From: Plasmodium coatneyi | Lineage: Eukaryota > Apicomplexa > Aconoidasida > Haemosporida > Plasmodiidae | Length of the DNA: 64,000 bases | Direction: 5' to 3' | NCBI RefSeq assembly: GCF_001680005.1 | Contig: NC_033565.1 | Location: 291,501 to 355,500, forward strand | Shown here: piece after piece, positions 45,259 through 55,556 of the stretch | Layout: every line of letters begins with the position of its first letter | Position numbering within the stretch: the stretch's first letter is position 1 | The notes under the pieces: model-generated | Seen by the model: only the letters and a program-made list of their open reading frames with translations | Database searches by the model: none | What the model was told of the DNA's origin: nothing | Translations under genes and position numbers: made by a program

Positions 45259-46417
45259 TGCACTATGAGTGAGACTTTGCGGGGCCGAAAGAGTGGATTG
45301 GAAGTAAAAAATATTAAAGGGAAAGATAAAATCAAGGGAGAAAAATAGTGAAAAAAGGAAATGGAGAAAAGATGGGAAGATCCTTCCTTGAGAATGCGCG
45401 GAGCCTGAGCAGAGGACCGCCCACCTCAAAAAAGGGGGAAACCAAGCCTCATTGGGAACAAAATTTTGCCCTCTTTTGGAGCTACTTTTTGGCCATAGAA
45501 GCCCCCTATATTTTGCAAGTCCTGAATGGACGAAGCAGGGGTAAAAACAAATCAAGATTATAAAGAAAATAAAAAAAAAAAAAAAAAAAAAAAGGGAAAA
45601 ACTAACACGAACTGCACAACAACACACGCTCGCATAAGGAAACGAAAGAAAAAATGAATGAACTCAATGGTTCTATATTAGCGAACCTGGAAAAAAAGAA
45701 AAAAATGAAAAATAAAAGGGGGGGACACCAACCATTTGAGCGTTGGACAGGACACATTTCTAAATAGTGATTTTTTTCATTTTCTTTCGCTTTTTCTTTT
45801 TTTGTTTTTTAAAAAGGAAATGCTAATTCCAAAAAATATATAAGTTAAATAAAAATTCGAGCGTACGATTAATGTAAAGTAGATAGAGAACCTCTTTAAA
45901 TGGAAAAGGAACAGTATGATGAGTGTGTGTTGCTTTTGTTACCAAAAAAAAAAGAATTAAAATCATGGAATTTTGACTTGTTGAGTTTTTTTCATATGAA
46001 TATAAAAGAATACCATCAACATGAACAAGGATCAAAATGTAGCAACAAACAAATGAAATATTCTATAATTGAAAGGTTGACACGAACCTATTATTATATT
46101 TAGCAATGTAGTTAGAGAATGTTAAAAATAAGGGTTCATTTGGAAAGGGAATAAGTTTAATATAGTATTAAATAATATATTTTATGTTAAAATTGAATGG
46201 TATGTGTACACACACACATCCAGGTTTTTATTGCATGATGAAAGTATTGTGAATATATGGAAATAATAATGTATGTACATATATGTGTGCGAACATTTAC
46301 ATAGAAAACCTAAATAATGAATAAACACATATATGGAATAATGGAGGGCTACACAATACTAGCAGAATGCGTAAGGAAGGAAGAACATTGCCCTTCTTTC
46401 CTTTCCCCTTATAGGTG
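45097..46417. other. Left flank of the kir island, no supported gene
   Basis: Immediately after the tRNA the composition becomes strongly AT-rich. There is a T run of 33 at 45225-45257, an A run of about 23 at 45571-45593 and a CA repeat at 46210-46219. The region includes the 3' flank of the first kir gene. The small frames (for example 45900-46103) have no recognisable motif. Confidence 0.5.
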
Positions 46418-48088
46418 TTACACGTTCTGATAACCTACCATCCCGCGACTCTGTGTATTATTTGTTCTTCTAGCCGATGTCCCTCCTCCTCCTCTGGTAG
46501 ACGGTGTAGTGTACGCAGCAGAACGTACAGTGGTGGAATTATCGGTAGTGTATTCTGATAAATTGTCCTCGGTGGACGCATCAAAGTGATGTCCAGTTGT
46601 TCTTTTTTTTCTGCTCCTTCCTCCAGAATGATTACCGAACCAAGAAGACCATGGTTTATACTGAAGCGAAGGAAGCGTTAAAAGGGGAAAGGGGTTAAGA
46701 CAGGGGTTTGAAGGAAAGGGTTAAAAGTAAGAAGGAAGGGGTCTAAGGAAGGAACGAAAAATGGGTCTACGGAGGGAAGTAGTGTCTGAGGAAGGAAAGG
46801 AAGGATCCAAGGAGGGAGGGAAGGAAAGATTGTGTTAGGGGTGGTTGGTGGAAGGAAGGAAGTTGTTGGGGTGTTAGAATGAAGTTTGTTAGGGTGGTGG
46901 TAGGTGGTTTGTTAGGTGGGTTGTTAGGGCTGGTTGGTGAAAGGAAGGTTGTTATGGGTGGTGGTTGGTGGAAAAGAAAGTCGTTAGGTGGTTGGGGTGG
47001 TAGGTGGAAGGAAGGTTGTTATGGGTGGTTGGTGGTAGGTGTGTTGTTAGGGTGGTAGGATGGAAGGAACGTTGTTAGGGAGGGTAGAAGTACTATTACT
47101 TATATTATTTCACTTTTAGTTGTAATATTTTACCTTATATAAAAGGTAAGGGGCACTTATTGTTGCTAAGGTTCCGAAGATGGAAGAAAGGGCAGTGGTG
47201 ATGGTGGCAAAACGTAGGTCTTGTTCTGTTATGGTGGATGGATGTGATTCTGGCTCAAAAGTGAGTTTTTCTGTATCTTGTCGGGTACATTCTTCATTCA
47301 GCCGTTCTGCTATATCGCAGTATACTTGGTAATTCCGCTTAAATTCAGTACAGTATGGATCAGTGGTACCACTACTTTCCCGTTTTCCGCAACGTGGCCT
47401 TACAAGCCCACATGATTCAATAACTTTTTGGCGGTATTCCTTCCACTGCGGTCCACAGTGGGCCGTACCTGCCAATAAATCCCCTTCTATGGCATTATAG
47501 TCAAAGGAATAATCGAATATTGTTTTCCTGTGGGTGAAAATATTCCTGTCAAAGTTCTCCGAGAGAATTAGTTTACACCTCTTTCCTTCATGCGCTTCGT
47601 TTATATATGTACAAATAGTATTTATATGACTCTTGAATTGACCATCATACATGGCACTCCTAGGTAATATACTTCCTAACCAGTAGTACAGGAAATGGCA
47701 AGGTATATTATCGTATGCCCCGCTCTCTTTCAATGTGGATGCATAACAATAAGCCTTCATGGCCTTATCAGTTTTATCGGAAACTCCAGTGTACGTTCCT
47801 AATACAGCCCCCAAATTCTTCTTTAAATCTCCAAACCCCCCGTCATCTTCATTATAGGTTCCCCATTCTTTATCGAACCCCGTATAAAATGTGTTGTTCG
47901 AAGGGAAACTCTGCGGAAATTGAACCTGCAGATGTAATTGGCAGGAGGAGGAAGAAGGGAGAATTTTTAATATATATATATTCTTATATTTACATTACAG
48001 GATGCACGCAGTGTACTGTGTGCACCATATTTATGTATCCTTATTCTGAGCAAATAAGGAAGAACCGAACCTTTGCTGGTTCTGGCAT
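46418..48088 (-). CDS. kir: KIR variant-antigen protein (pir family), three exons
   Basis: Exons are 48088-48071 (MPEPAK, tentative), 47925-47134 and 46660-46418, with phase 0 throughout and about 350 residues in total. The large exon carries the pir ectodomain: YTGFDKEWGTYNEDDGGFGD, KAYCYASTL, PCHFLYYWLGSIL, TICTYINEAHEGKRCKL, RKTIFDYSFDYNAIEGDL, and conserved cysteines through SCGLVRPRCGKR. A membrane segment near its end (FATITTALSSIFGTLATISA, then PYLLYK) precedes a standard GTAAAA donor. The last exon gives the basic and serine-rich cytoplasmic tail ending GYQNV. KIR proteins are multigene products placed on or near the infected red-cell surface; some copy stretches of host CD99. Exon 1 uses an unusual GTTCGG donor and is the weakest part of the model. 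The gene is divergent from the second kir gene. Confidence 0.88.
46680..47095. repeat. G-rich imperfect minisatellite in kir intron 2
   Basis: The plus strand shows repeated GGAAGG, GGTTGTTAGGG and GGTGGTTGGTGG elements, for example around 46840-47060, with a period of roughly 30-40 bases and many variants. All of it lies within the second intron of the left kir gene, so the transcript strand is C-rich. The clustered GG and GGG runs make G-quadruplexes possible on the non-transcribed strand. Confidence 0.75.
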
Positions 48089-49080
48089 GGTTTATGTGTG
48101 TGTTGCATATATGTGTATATTTTCTTCTCTTCTGTTATATTTATATATGTGGAATGTGAATTATATATATGGAAAGTTATGTTTTGTTTTATGTATACAT
48201 TCAATATAAAGAGGAGGTTTATATGCAAAAAATTTGGTTGTGCTTTTATGATTGTAAGTATGTGGAATTTTTCACTTCCCTTAATTAGTACACACTGTTC
48301 AATTTTCAAAGTAACACAGTAGTATACTATGTACATATATATTAAATACTCATGCATATCGTTCATGCAAAAGTAATGCAGATGTGATGAAGTAATAGAA
48401 TAAGGAAGGAAGGGAAGTGCATATTACTTATACACCCCCTACATTCCGTACTATTTAACCTTATACGATTATTTGGAACACTATACAATTATTTGCCTCA
48501 CAAAGTTATTACTTACATAAAAAAACAATTCCCTTTTATCAAAAATGTTATGATACATTTATTAATTAATGTGTTTATTTTAGTGCTAAAGGAGAAATTA
48601 ATAAAACAATATTTTTACCATATATATTATTGCTCCCATATATACACAAAGTTCATTCTATCCCTGACCTTCCTATACACATTTATTTATATCTATTACA
48701 GAGCGTACATTTATACAATGTGGTACAAATAAGTAGCATATGATTTGCATACAATTACATTGAACTACATGTACTAAGAAGCAATACACACGCTTACATA
48801 ATAATACTTTATAATATACACCGTTCTCCTATTCATTTATGACCATTCAATAATAAAAACTGCTTCTCTTCCTTCCTCCATCACCTTTTGTTGTTTTATT
48901 ATGAATAGCATATTTATATTAAAAATTAGCACCACACTACTTGAATTTTCTCCCAAACCCTTCATCTAACGCACATTACGCTCCCTTATTTTTCTTTCGC
49001 ACACTTCTCATATTTTTTTTTTTACTATTCTCCATCCCCACCTCAGGTGACTCTACTCTAAATAACCCACATACATATTG
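48089..49080. other. 5' flank of the left kir gene
   Basis: Very AT-rich sequence with TATATA-rich stretches and no coding frame of note. The region from 48880 turns C/T-rich before the telomere-like block. It probably contains the kir promoter, but no element can be named. Confidence 0.5.
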
Positions 49081-49091
49081 AACGTGTATTA

Positions 49092-49640
49092 CAGGGTTTC
49101 AGGGTTCAGGGTTTAAGGTCCAGGGTATAGGGTTCAGCGTTTGCGGTTTATGGCTTAGGATTTAGGGTCCAGGATTCAGGATTTAAGGTCCAGGATTTTG
49201 GGTTCAGCGTTTAGGGTTTAGGCTTTGAGGTTTCAGGGTTTAAGTTTTAGGGTTCAGGGTTTAGGTATCACGGTTTAGGACTTAGGGTGTGCGGTTCAGG
49301 GTTTAGGGTTTAAGTTTTAGATCCTAAGGATTACGGGTTTTAGTATTGGAGTTTAGTGATTTGGGGATCAGAGTTTAGGGCTTAGGGTCCTTGTTTCAGG
49401 GTTTAGGTTTTAGAGGTTAGGGGTTTTAGTATTGGTGTTGAGGGATTTGGTGTTCAGGGTTTAGGGTTTAGGGTTCAGAATATAGGGTCTCTGGGTTTAG
49501 GGTATAAATTTCAGTTTTAAAAGTTTTGTGTCCAAGGTTCAGGATTTACGATTCAGCTTTCGGGTTCTGTTGTTGAGATATAGGTTTTAGGATTTAGGAT
49601 TAAGTTTGATGCTTGGGGTTCAGGGTTTGGTACACGGGTT
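49092..49640 (+). repeat. Interstitial telomere-like repeat block, G-rich orientation (left arm)
   Basis: About 550 bases of degenerate GGGTTTA, GGGTTCA and AGGGTTT units on the plus strand, with diverged units such as TTTTAGTATTGG interspersed. It matches the Plasmodium telomere consensus GGGTT(T/C)A. It is the mirror of the block at 49752-50326. Internal telomeric blocks of this kind are known in P. knowlesi near kir and SICAvar genes. Confidence 0.93.
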
Positions 49641-49751
49641 TCTAACGAAGGACTGTGTATAGTAGGTGTTCTCGCGGAATGAAGTTTTCCACCCTAAATT
49701 CGGCATCAAAACTTGGAACCTCTTCTTATGGAAGAATGTCTTCCTTCGGTA
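49641..49751. other. Unique core between the inverted telomere-like arms
   Basis: About 110 bases without telomeric units, in mixed sequence (TTCTAACGAAGGACTGTG onward). It forms the loop or junction of the inverted repeat. No gene or known site was recognised. Confidence 0.7.
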
Positions 49752-50326
49752 AACCTAAAACCCCGAACCATAGAACCCTAAATCTAAAATACTAAACACT
49801 GAAAACTAAACCCTGCATGCTAAAACCTGAAACCTGAACCCTAAACCCCGAATCCTAAATCCTGAACACTAAATCCCTAAACTCCAATACTAAAACCCCT
49901 AACCTCTAAAACCTACACCTTGAAACAAGGACCCTAAGCCCCAAATTCTGAACCCCAAATACCTAAATTCCAATACTAAAACCCGTAATCCTTACCATCT
50001 AAATCTTAAACCCAAAAACCCTGAACCGCACACCCTAAGTCCTAAACCGTGATATATTATCCCTGAACCCTAAAACGTAAAACCTGAAACCTCAAAGCCT
50101 AAAAACTAAAACCCAATCCCCGAACCCTAAAACCTAAACCCTAAACGCTGAGCCCAAAATCCTGGACCTTAAATCCTGAATCCTGGACCCTAAATCCTAA
50201 ACCCTAAACCCCAAACGCTGAACCCTATACCCTGAATTCTGAACGCTAATATCTTGAACCCTAAAACACTGACCCTTGAACTGTGAACCCTAACCCTAAA
50301 CCCTAAACCCTAAACGCTAAACCATA
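49752..50326 (-). repeat. Interstitial telomere-like repeat block, C-rich orientation (right arm)
   Basis: About 575 bases of CCCTAAA, CCCTGAA and related units. Its reverse complement reproduces not only the telomere motif but also the diverged landmarks of the left arm (GGCTTAGGGTCCTTGTTTCA, TTTTAGAGGTTAGGGGTTTT). The two arms are therefore one duplicated and inverted sequence rather than independent telomere scars. It ends in a cleaner run of CCCTAAACCCTAAACCC at about 50289-50310. Confidence 0.93.
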
Positions 50327-51231
50327 ATTGTACTCATAGAAGAAGAGAAAAGAACGTGGAGGAGTAAAATAATGTGTAAGATACCATATGAACTAATAGA
50401 AAAGGGGAGATGTGCTGGAGGAATATACATATCTTGTGTGTAGGTGTGTTAATATATAACTTATAAAAGGGGAAAAAGAAGTAAGAAGGAAAATTACTAT
50501 TACTAAAGGGTCTTAAATGAAAGAAGAATGGAAGAGTGTATAATGCAAACAACTTTATTATGAAGAATGTATGCATACTTTTTCTTCTCTCTTATATATA
50601 ATGCTCATATAATTCCTCTTCTTTCCTATCATTCTTATATGTGCACATTTTATAAATATATGTGTGTTCCAATTCCGCTAGATATTTATTAATATGTGCA
50701 CATATAAGTAAAAGGAGGAGAAATATTTTGCATATAGGAACTATACTATATAAATCATCAGTTTGTAATAATTTTTTAAATAAACAGATGAAAATAAAAC
50801 AATAATAAATACAGAAATTTTTGCTTAAAGGAGGAAGTGTCATTATTATGTATACACAGAATGAAGGGGGTTGAATAATGAGACAATATTTTGGGTAAAT
50901 GCTTATGAATCAGTAATGCAGTGTATAGGTACAAAGTGTATGAAAATTTTTTTTTTTTTTTAATTTTTTTTTTTCAGTTCTGCTGTTCTAATGTACTTGC
51001 TCATGATTCTATTTTCAACTATGTGTATATGATGAACTGCTGTGTATGCGTATTTGTTATCATTTTTTTTTGAGGAGTGAAGAAATAGGTACTTTTGGAG
51101 GGGGGAGTAGAAATTTATATGCACACATATATACTTGTGACCATTGTAAAATGAGCAACATATTTATATATATTCTATATTGTATGAATATAGAAAAAAT
51201 TTTAAATATTACTGCATACGAAGGAATATTC
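50327..51231. other. 5' flank of the right kir gene
   Basis: AT-rich spacer between the right telomere-like arm and the second kir gene, with a T run at about 50947-50960. The minus-strand frames at 50334-50576 and 50592-50843 are Phe- and Ile-rich with no motif and are taken as chance. Confidence 0.5.
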
Positions 51232-52618
51232 ATGAACAATGGTGAAGCAGGTAATACGGTTTATTGCCTTCCTTTGGAATAAGTGTAATAACATGTAAAT
51301 AATATTCTATGTTTTATATTATAGAAATGCAGAAACATATGGGCTTTATAAATTATATTTTTAGGACCAGCAGTGCAGTGAGGATGACTTACCTTCCAAA
51401 CAAATATACAAACATTTCAATAATGGCGAGCACGGAAAACGAAAGTGTCCGAACATCAGTTCTTGGACAACAGGAATGGAGGAAATTATAGTTAATAATT
51501 TAAGGTCCCATGCATTTGGCAGAAATTACCCGGAAGAAATTGCCCAAGCTTGGTGTACCGTATCTAATGCGATGTCAACAGAAGCGTCATGCAAAGAGAA
51601 GTTGTGTAACTTCTTTTATTTTTGGCTAGGAGATTTATTATCCAACAAAGGGATCTGGAAAACTACACTTCAGGTTATTATGCAGCAAATCTATAGTAAA
51701 TTGAATGACTCCGCCGTTCAATGTAAGTACGAACCTATGGACAGTACTATTGGGAAGAAGGATCTTAAGGAAAGGAAAATAATATTTGATTATTACTATG
51801 ACTATAAAACTATAAAACAAAAATTAAATGATTCTAAAGATTCCTGTGCTACGAAATATGATCACTACCTGAATGCAGTTAATGAAGCTTATGGACCAGT
51901 AGAAGCAAGTGGTGAACGTAATAATGATCCTTCCTGGAGCACATTTTGGAATAAGTTCAAGAATAGTAATATAGCGAAGCCACCAACATTGGAAAGTAAC
52001 ATAATGAATGGGGAGCACATTACGGAGGACGGAGCAGATGTGCTTAGTTGTTTCACACAGTTGTCTTCAGAACTTGCTCAGTCACAAGAACAAACGTTAA
52101 CACATGAGTTGCCACATGTGGATGGTGGTAGTGCTGCTAGCAGTGTCATACCTGGTGTGTCTGGTGCATTGGCCACAGTAGGATTACCAACACTTGCTCT
52201 TTTCTTTTTATATAAGGTGATGTCCTCAATTCATTTAAAATATATGAATAATGCAACATGTGCACAACTACATATTTATTTCTTCCTCCCTTTTGGAATA
52301 ATAAATGTTACTATATGTGTTGCATGTACTTTTTTCCTTTCTTTCCTTTCCTTCCCATTTCAGTATACTTCTGTATTGGATTCGGTAAAAAATATTTTCG
52401 GGAATAGTAGCATTAAAAGTAGCAGTAGAAAAAAAAGAACAGCAACAGCAATTGAAAGAGACTTTGATACTCTAACAGACAATGCCTCAACATTATATTC
52501 CACTGAAACTTCAACAATAGGATCCCTAACGGAGGATTCTACCGTATATGGTGGGTCAACATCCAGAGGAAGAAGTAATAACAGGAGGGGAAAGAACATT
52601 AGTTATCAAAACATGTAA
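51232..52618 (+). CDS. kir: KIR variant-antigen protein (pir family), second copy
   Basis: The main exon is 51365-52216 and the last exon 52364-52618, with a phase-0 intron of 147 bases (GTGATG...TTTCAG). Together they give 368 residues before any first exon. The large exon starts DQQCSEDDLPSKQIYKHFNN. It carries the pir pattern: EEIAQAWCTVSNAM, KLCNFFYFWLGDLL, a KERKIIFDYYYDYKTIKQKL block parallel to the left kir, and a membrane segment (VSGALATVGLPTLALFFLYK) at its end. The tail exon is Ser/Thr- and Arg-rich and ends ISYQNM. Exon 1 is not certain. An ATG at 51232 (MNNGEAGNT, phase 0 to an ACG|GTTTAT donor) is only a candidate, so the 5' part may instead be missing. This gene and the left kir are clearly paralogues but well diverged. 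Confidence 0.85.
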
Positions 52619-52949
52619 TATACCATTGTATGTAGAACATTGTGGAATGTAACACCGTTGTATGTAGTGTAACACACAATGGAATGTGTAACATTGAATG
52701 AATATATACTCCAACAGAGACATGTACAATATGGCAATTTATATGCAGTGTGTGAGGAAAGAAACAAAGTGGCATTTCTTTCCTAATTTGCTTTTTTGTT
52801 TTTTTTTGTTATAGTTTTTTACGTTCATGAAATTTTTTTCACCATTTTTAAATACTCTTTCTGAAGAAGGTCGGCACCTTTTACCTTTTTTTTCGCGCCC
52901 TTCGTTGGGAGTACCTTATCTCAAGTTGTTAGTAATATATGCAAAATGA
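52619..52949. other. 3' flank of the right kir gene
   Basis: The first 60 bases contain short direct repeats (AACATTG/TGTAACAC). T-rich sequence follows. No gene is supported. Confidence 0.5.
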
Positions 52950-53520
52950 AGAAAAAAAAAAAAAAATACGAATAAAAGAAAAATTGCTTGAAAAAAAAAA
53001 AAAATAATTGCCCTAATATAAATTTTGTCACACAGAAAAAATTGCACAAAATTAATTGTCTCAAAAATTGTCAAAAAGAATGCCCTAATATAAATTTTGT
53101 CACACAGAAAAAATTGCAAAAAAAAAAAAAAAAAAAATTGTCCAAAGGAAAATTGCCCTAATTATAAATTTCTCCCACAGGAAAAATTAGCCAAAAAAAA
53201 AATTCTCAAAAAAAAATTGTTGAAAAAAAAAGATGCCCTAATATAAATTTGTTACAGAGAAAAAATTAGCCCCCAAAAAATTGTCCAAAAAATGTCCTAA
53301 TGTAAATTTGTCACACACAGAAAAAATTGCACAAAAAAAAAAACAAATGTCAGGAGGAAATTGTCCAAAAAAGAAAAAGAAACGTGCCCTAATGTAAATT
53401 TGTCACAGAGAAAATTGCAAGTATAATTTTAGTCCCCAAAAAAAAATTATTCAAAGAAATGCCCTAATATAAATTTTGTTACACAGAAAAAATTGCAAAA
53501 AAGAAATTGTCAAAAAAAAG
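52950..53520. repeat. Tandem A-rich repeat array, GCCCTAATATAAATTT units
   Basis: Roughly eight copies of an imperfect unit built from (T)GCCCTAATATAAATTTTG, TCACACAGAAAAAATTGC and A-rich linker with AATTGTCAAAAA. Spacing is variable, about 60-80 bases. Starts are visible near 53010, 53080, 53155, 53233, 53291, 53386 and 53460. It carries no coding capacity of note. Confidence 0.85.
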
Positions 53521-53769
53521 GAGGGGCTTGGCTTACACTGCTCTTTTTTTTTGCGCAAAGTTGTCCATTTCTAGCACCCAGCAAGCACATCACTTTACAT
53601 GCGCGCTTCTCCTCCGCAAAAAAGAGTGTCCTAAAAAAAAGAACTGTACAAAATTTACGATGTCACATGTGTGTACGGAAAAAAAAATAATAATAAATGC
53701 AAACTGGCACATTAAACAGAAGAAAAAAAAAAAAAAAGAGAGAAAAAAAAGGAATAAATAAAGGTGAAT

Positions 53770-54300
53770 ATATCAATGGGGTGTGTGTGGCACTTCGCAC
53801 TTAGGGTGTGTAAGCTTTCATACTTAAGGTGTAGGGTATATCGCACTTAGGGTTGTAGGAATCGTGGTGTAGGGTTTAGGATTTCGCATTTAGGGTGTAT
53901 GTGTAGGATTTCCTATTTTAGGGGTGTATGTGTAGGATTTCACACTTTAGGGTGTGTGTGTATAGAATTTTATCATTTAGCGGGAGTGTGTAGGATTTCG
54001 TATTTAGGGGTGTGTATAGGATTTCGTATTTAGGGGTGTGTATAGGATTTCGTATTTAGGGGTGTGTATAGGATTTCGCATTTAGGGTGTATGTGTAGGA
54101 TTTCGCATTTAGGGTGTATGTGTAGGATTTCGCATTTAGGGTGTATGTGTAGGATTTCGCATTTAGGGTGTATGTATAGTATTTCCCATTTTAGGGTGTG
54201 TGTTTATAGGATTTCGCATTTTAGGGGTGTGTGTTTGTAAGAGTTCCCATTTTAGGGTGTACGTGTAGGATTCCGCACTTAAGGTTATGATTCTGTGGTA
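53770..54300. repeat. Tandem 27-28-base satellite carrying a TTTAGGG core
   Basis: Repeated GTGTAGGATTTCGCATTTAG followed by GGTGTAT, at a period of about 27-28 bases. Copies are near-perfect between 53990 and 54170 and more diverged at both edges. Each unit contains a TTTAGGG-like telomere heptamer, so it may derive from telomeric repeats. It is not open in any useful frame. Confidence 0.88.
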
Positions 54301-55336
54301 TAAAAACGATAATATGACCTTTTGTTTAATTTTTAAGAGATGGAGTGTACCAGCATAAGGCATACGTGTACAAAGTCTTCGCATAACGTCTATTTATGTT
54401 ATACGTTGTGGGGGGTACTTTTACTAATAAAAATGAGTTAACCCTATGACCCTTTATTTTCTTTCCCAATTTGACACAAAAATGTGTCGCTAAACATTTG
54501 GAAGACAGAAGAGTCCATTTCGCAGAAGAGACAATTGATAATTTTTGATCATGGACTGAGAAAATTCAATTATTGGACGATTATTCATTTTTTCATGTCT
54601 CCACTTTGGGTTGATCTATTAAGGTGGGGCATCAAATCTGGCATTATGGGTTTAGTTGCATGGGTTGGCCTGCCGACTCTACCATTTTCACCTTTGATAT
54701 TTTACGCGACCAACAGTGACACCACCGTACAAACAAAGCAGAAAAGTTTATCAGTGAGGAAGATCGGAATAACCATGGCCTTTCCATCCCACCGCACATA
54801 TTACGAAACTGATACGGTAGTAATCACCTACATTTTTGTTGCAGTAAAAGCGTTACAAAGGGGTTGCTTAATTGCTCGGTGATCAAACGATGGGTGGTGA
54901 CGGAAAAATAATGCTAAGTTACCAAGATTTAACTTAAAAGGGAGGTAACATCTACGTAACAATAAAATGCATTTTTAAGAAGGGTAATTAAAAATGAAAA
55001 TCCTCGTACATCTGCCCAAGCTACGCATTTTCGCGCGTTCATAAAAGGGTAAAACGAACGTACAGTCCCACTCGCCATTTCTTGTAATAAGGTAAAAATG
55101 AATGTATAACCACGTGTCCTTCCTTATCCTTCCCGTATATTGAACCTTCGCTTTCGTGAAAAGAAGTCGTATATATTAAGTTGTTAACAAAATTGTTTGC
55201 CTTTTTTTTAACTAGAAAGTGCTGGCGCAAAATGAGCAATTCTTTCTAAATTTTTTTTTTTTTTTTTTTTTTTTTGCACTAGCACTTTCTATTTTTAGCA
55301 ATTAAAAATTGTTCAAATATGATGAAATTTTCGTGA

Positions 55337-55385
<49 letters not shown>

Positions 55386-55483
55386 CAAATTCAGCAATTG
55401 TACACCTTGCTAAAAAATTGTTCTAAAGAACTTTTATAATTTTCCTTGTTTGCAAAAAAATTCTTTTTCTTTTTATTTTTCTT
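54301..55483. other. Right flank of the kir island, no firm gene
   Basis: A frame at 54484-54882 has no ATG at its start and only a vague resemblance to a pir membrane segment (LVAWVGLPTLPF). It may be a remnant. The rest is AT-rich with T runs at 55250-55276 and a T12-A35 block at 55337-55383. Confidence 0.45.
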
Positions 55484-55556
55484 TTCCCACGCCGGGACTC
55501 GAACCCGGGTCGTTCGGGTGAAAGCCGAATATCCTAACCATCTAGACTACGTGGGA
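55484..55556 (-). tRNA. tRNA-Glu: tRNA-Glu (anticodon UUC)
   Basis: A 73-base tRNA on the minus strand. The acceptor stem is TCCCACG paired with CGTGGGA. The anticodon loop CTTTCAC gives UUC. The T arm CCGGGTTCGAGTCCCGG is perfect, and the D arm contains TAGATGGTTAGGATA. No CCA is encoded. In transcript orientation a T-rich stretch follows, suiting Pol III termination. It forms the right border of the kir island. Confidence 0.95.

Noticed and set aside
49092..50326. Possible CRISPR-like or transposon terminal repeats
   Set aside because: The units are degenerate telomere heptamers in two opposite arms, with no regular spacers, no transposase frame and no target-site duplication visible.
54484..54882. 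132-codon frame with a faint pir-like membrane segment
   Set aside because: It starts at GTG, not ATG, the resemblance is limited to VGLPTLPF, and no splice partner or kir ectodomain lies upstream.
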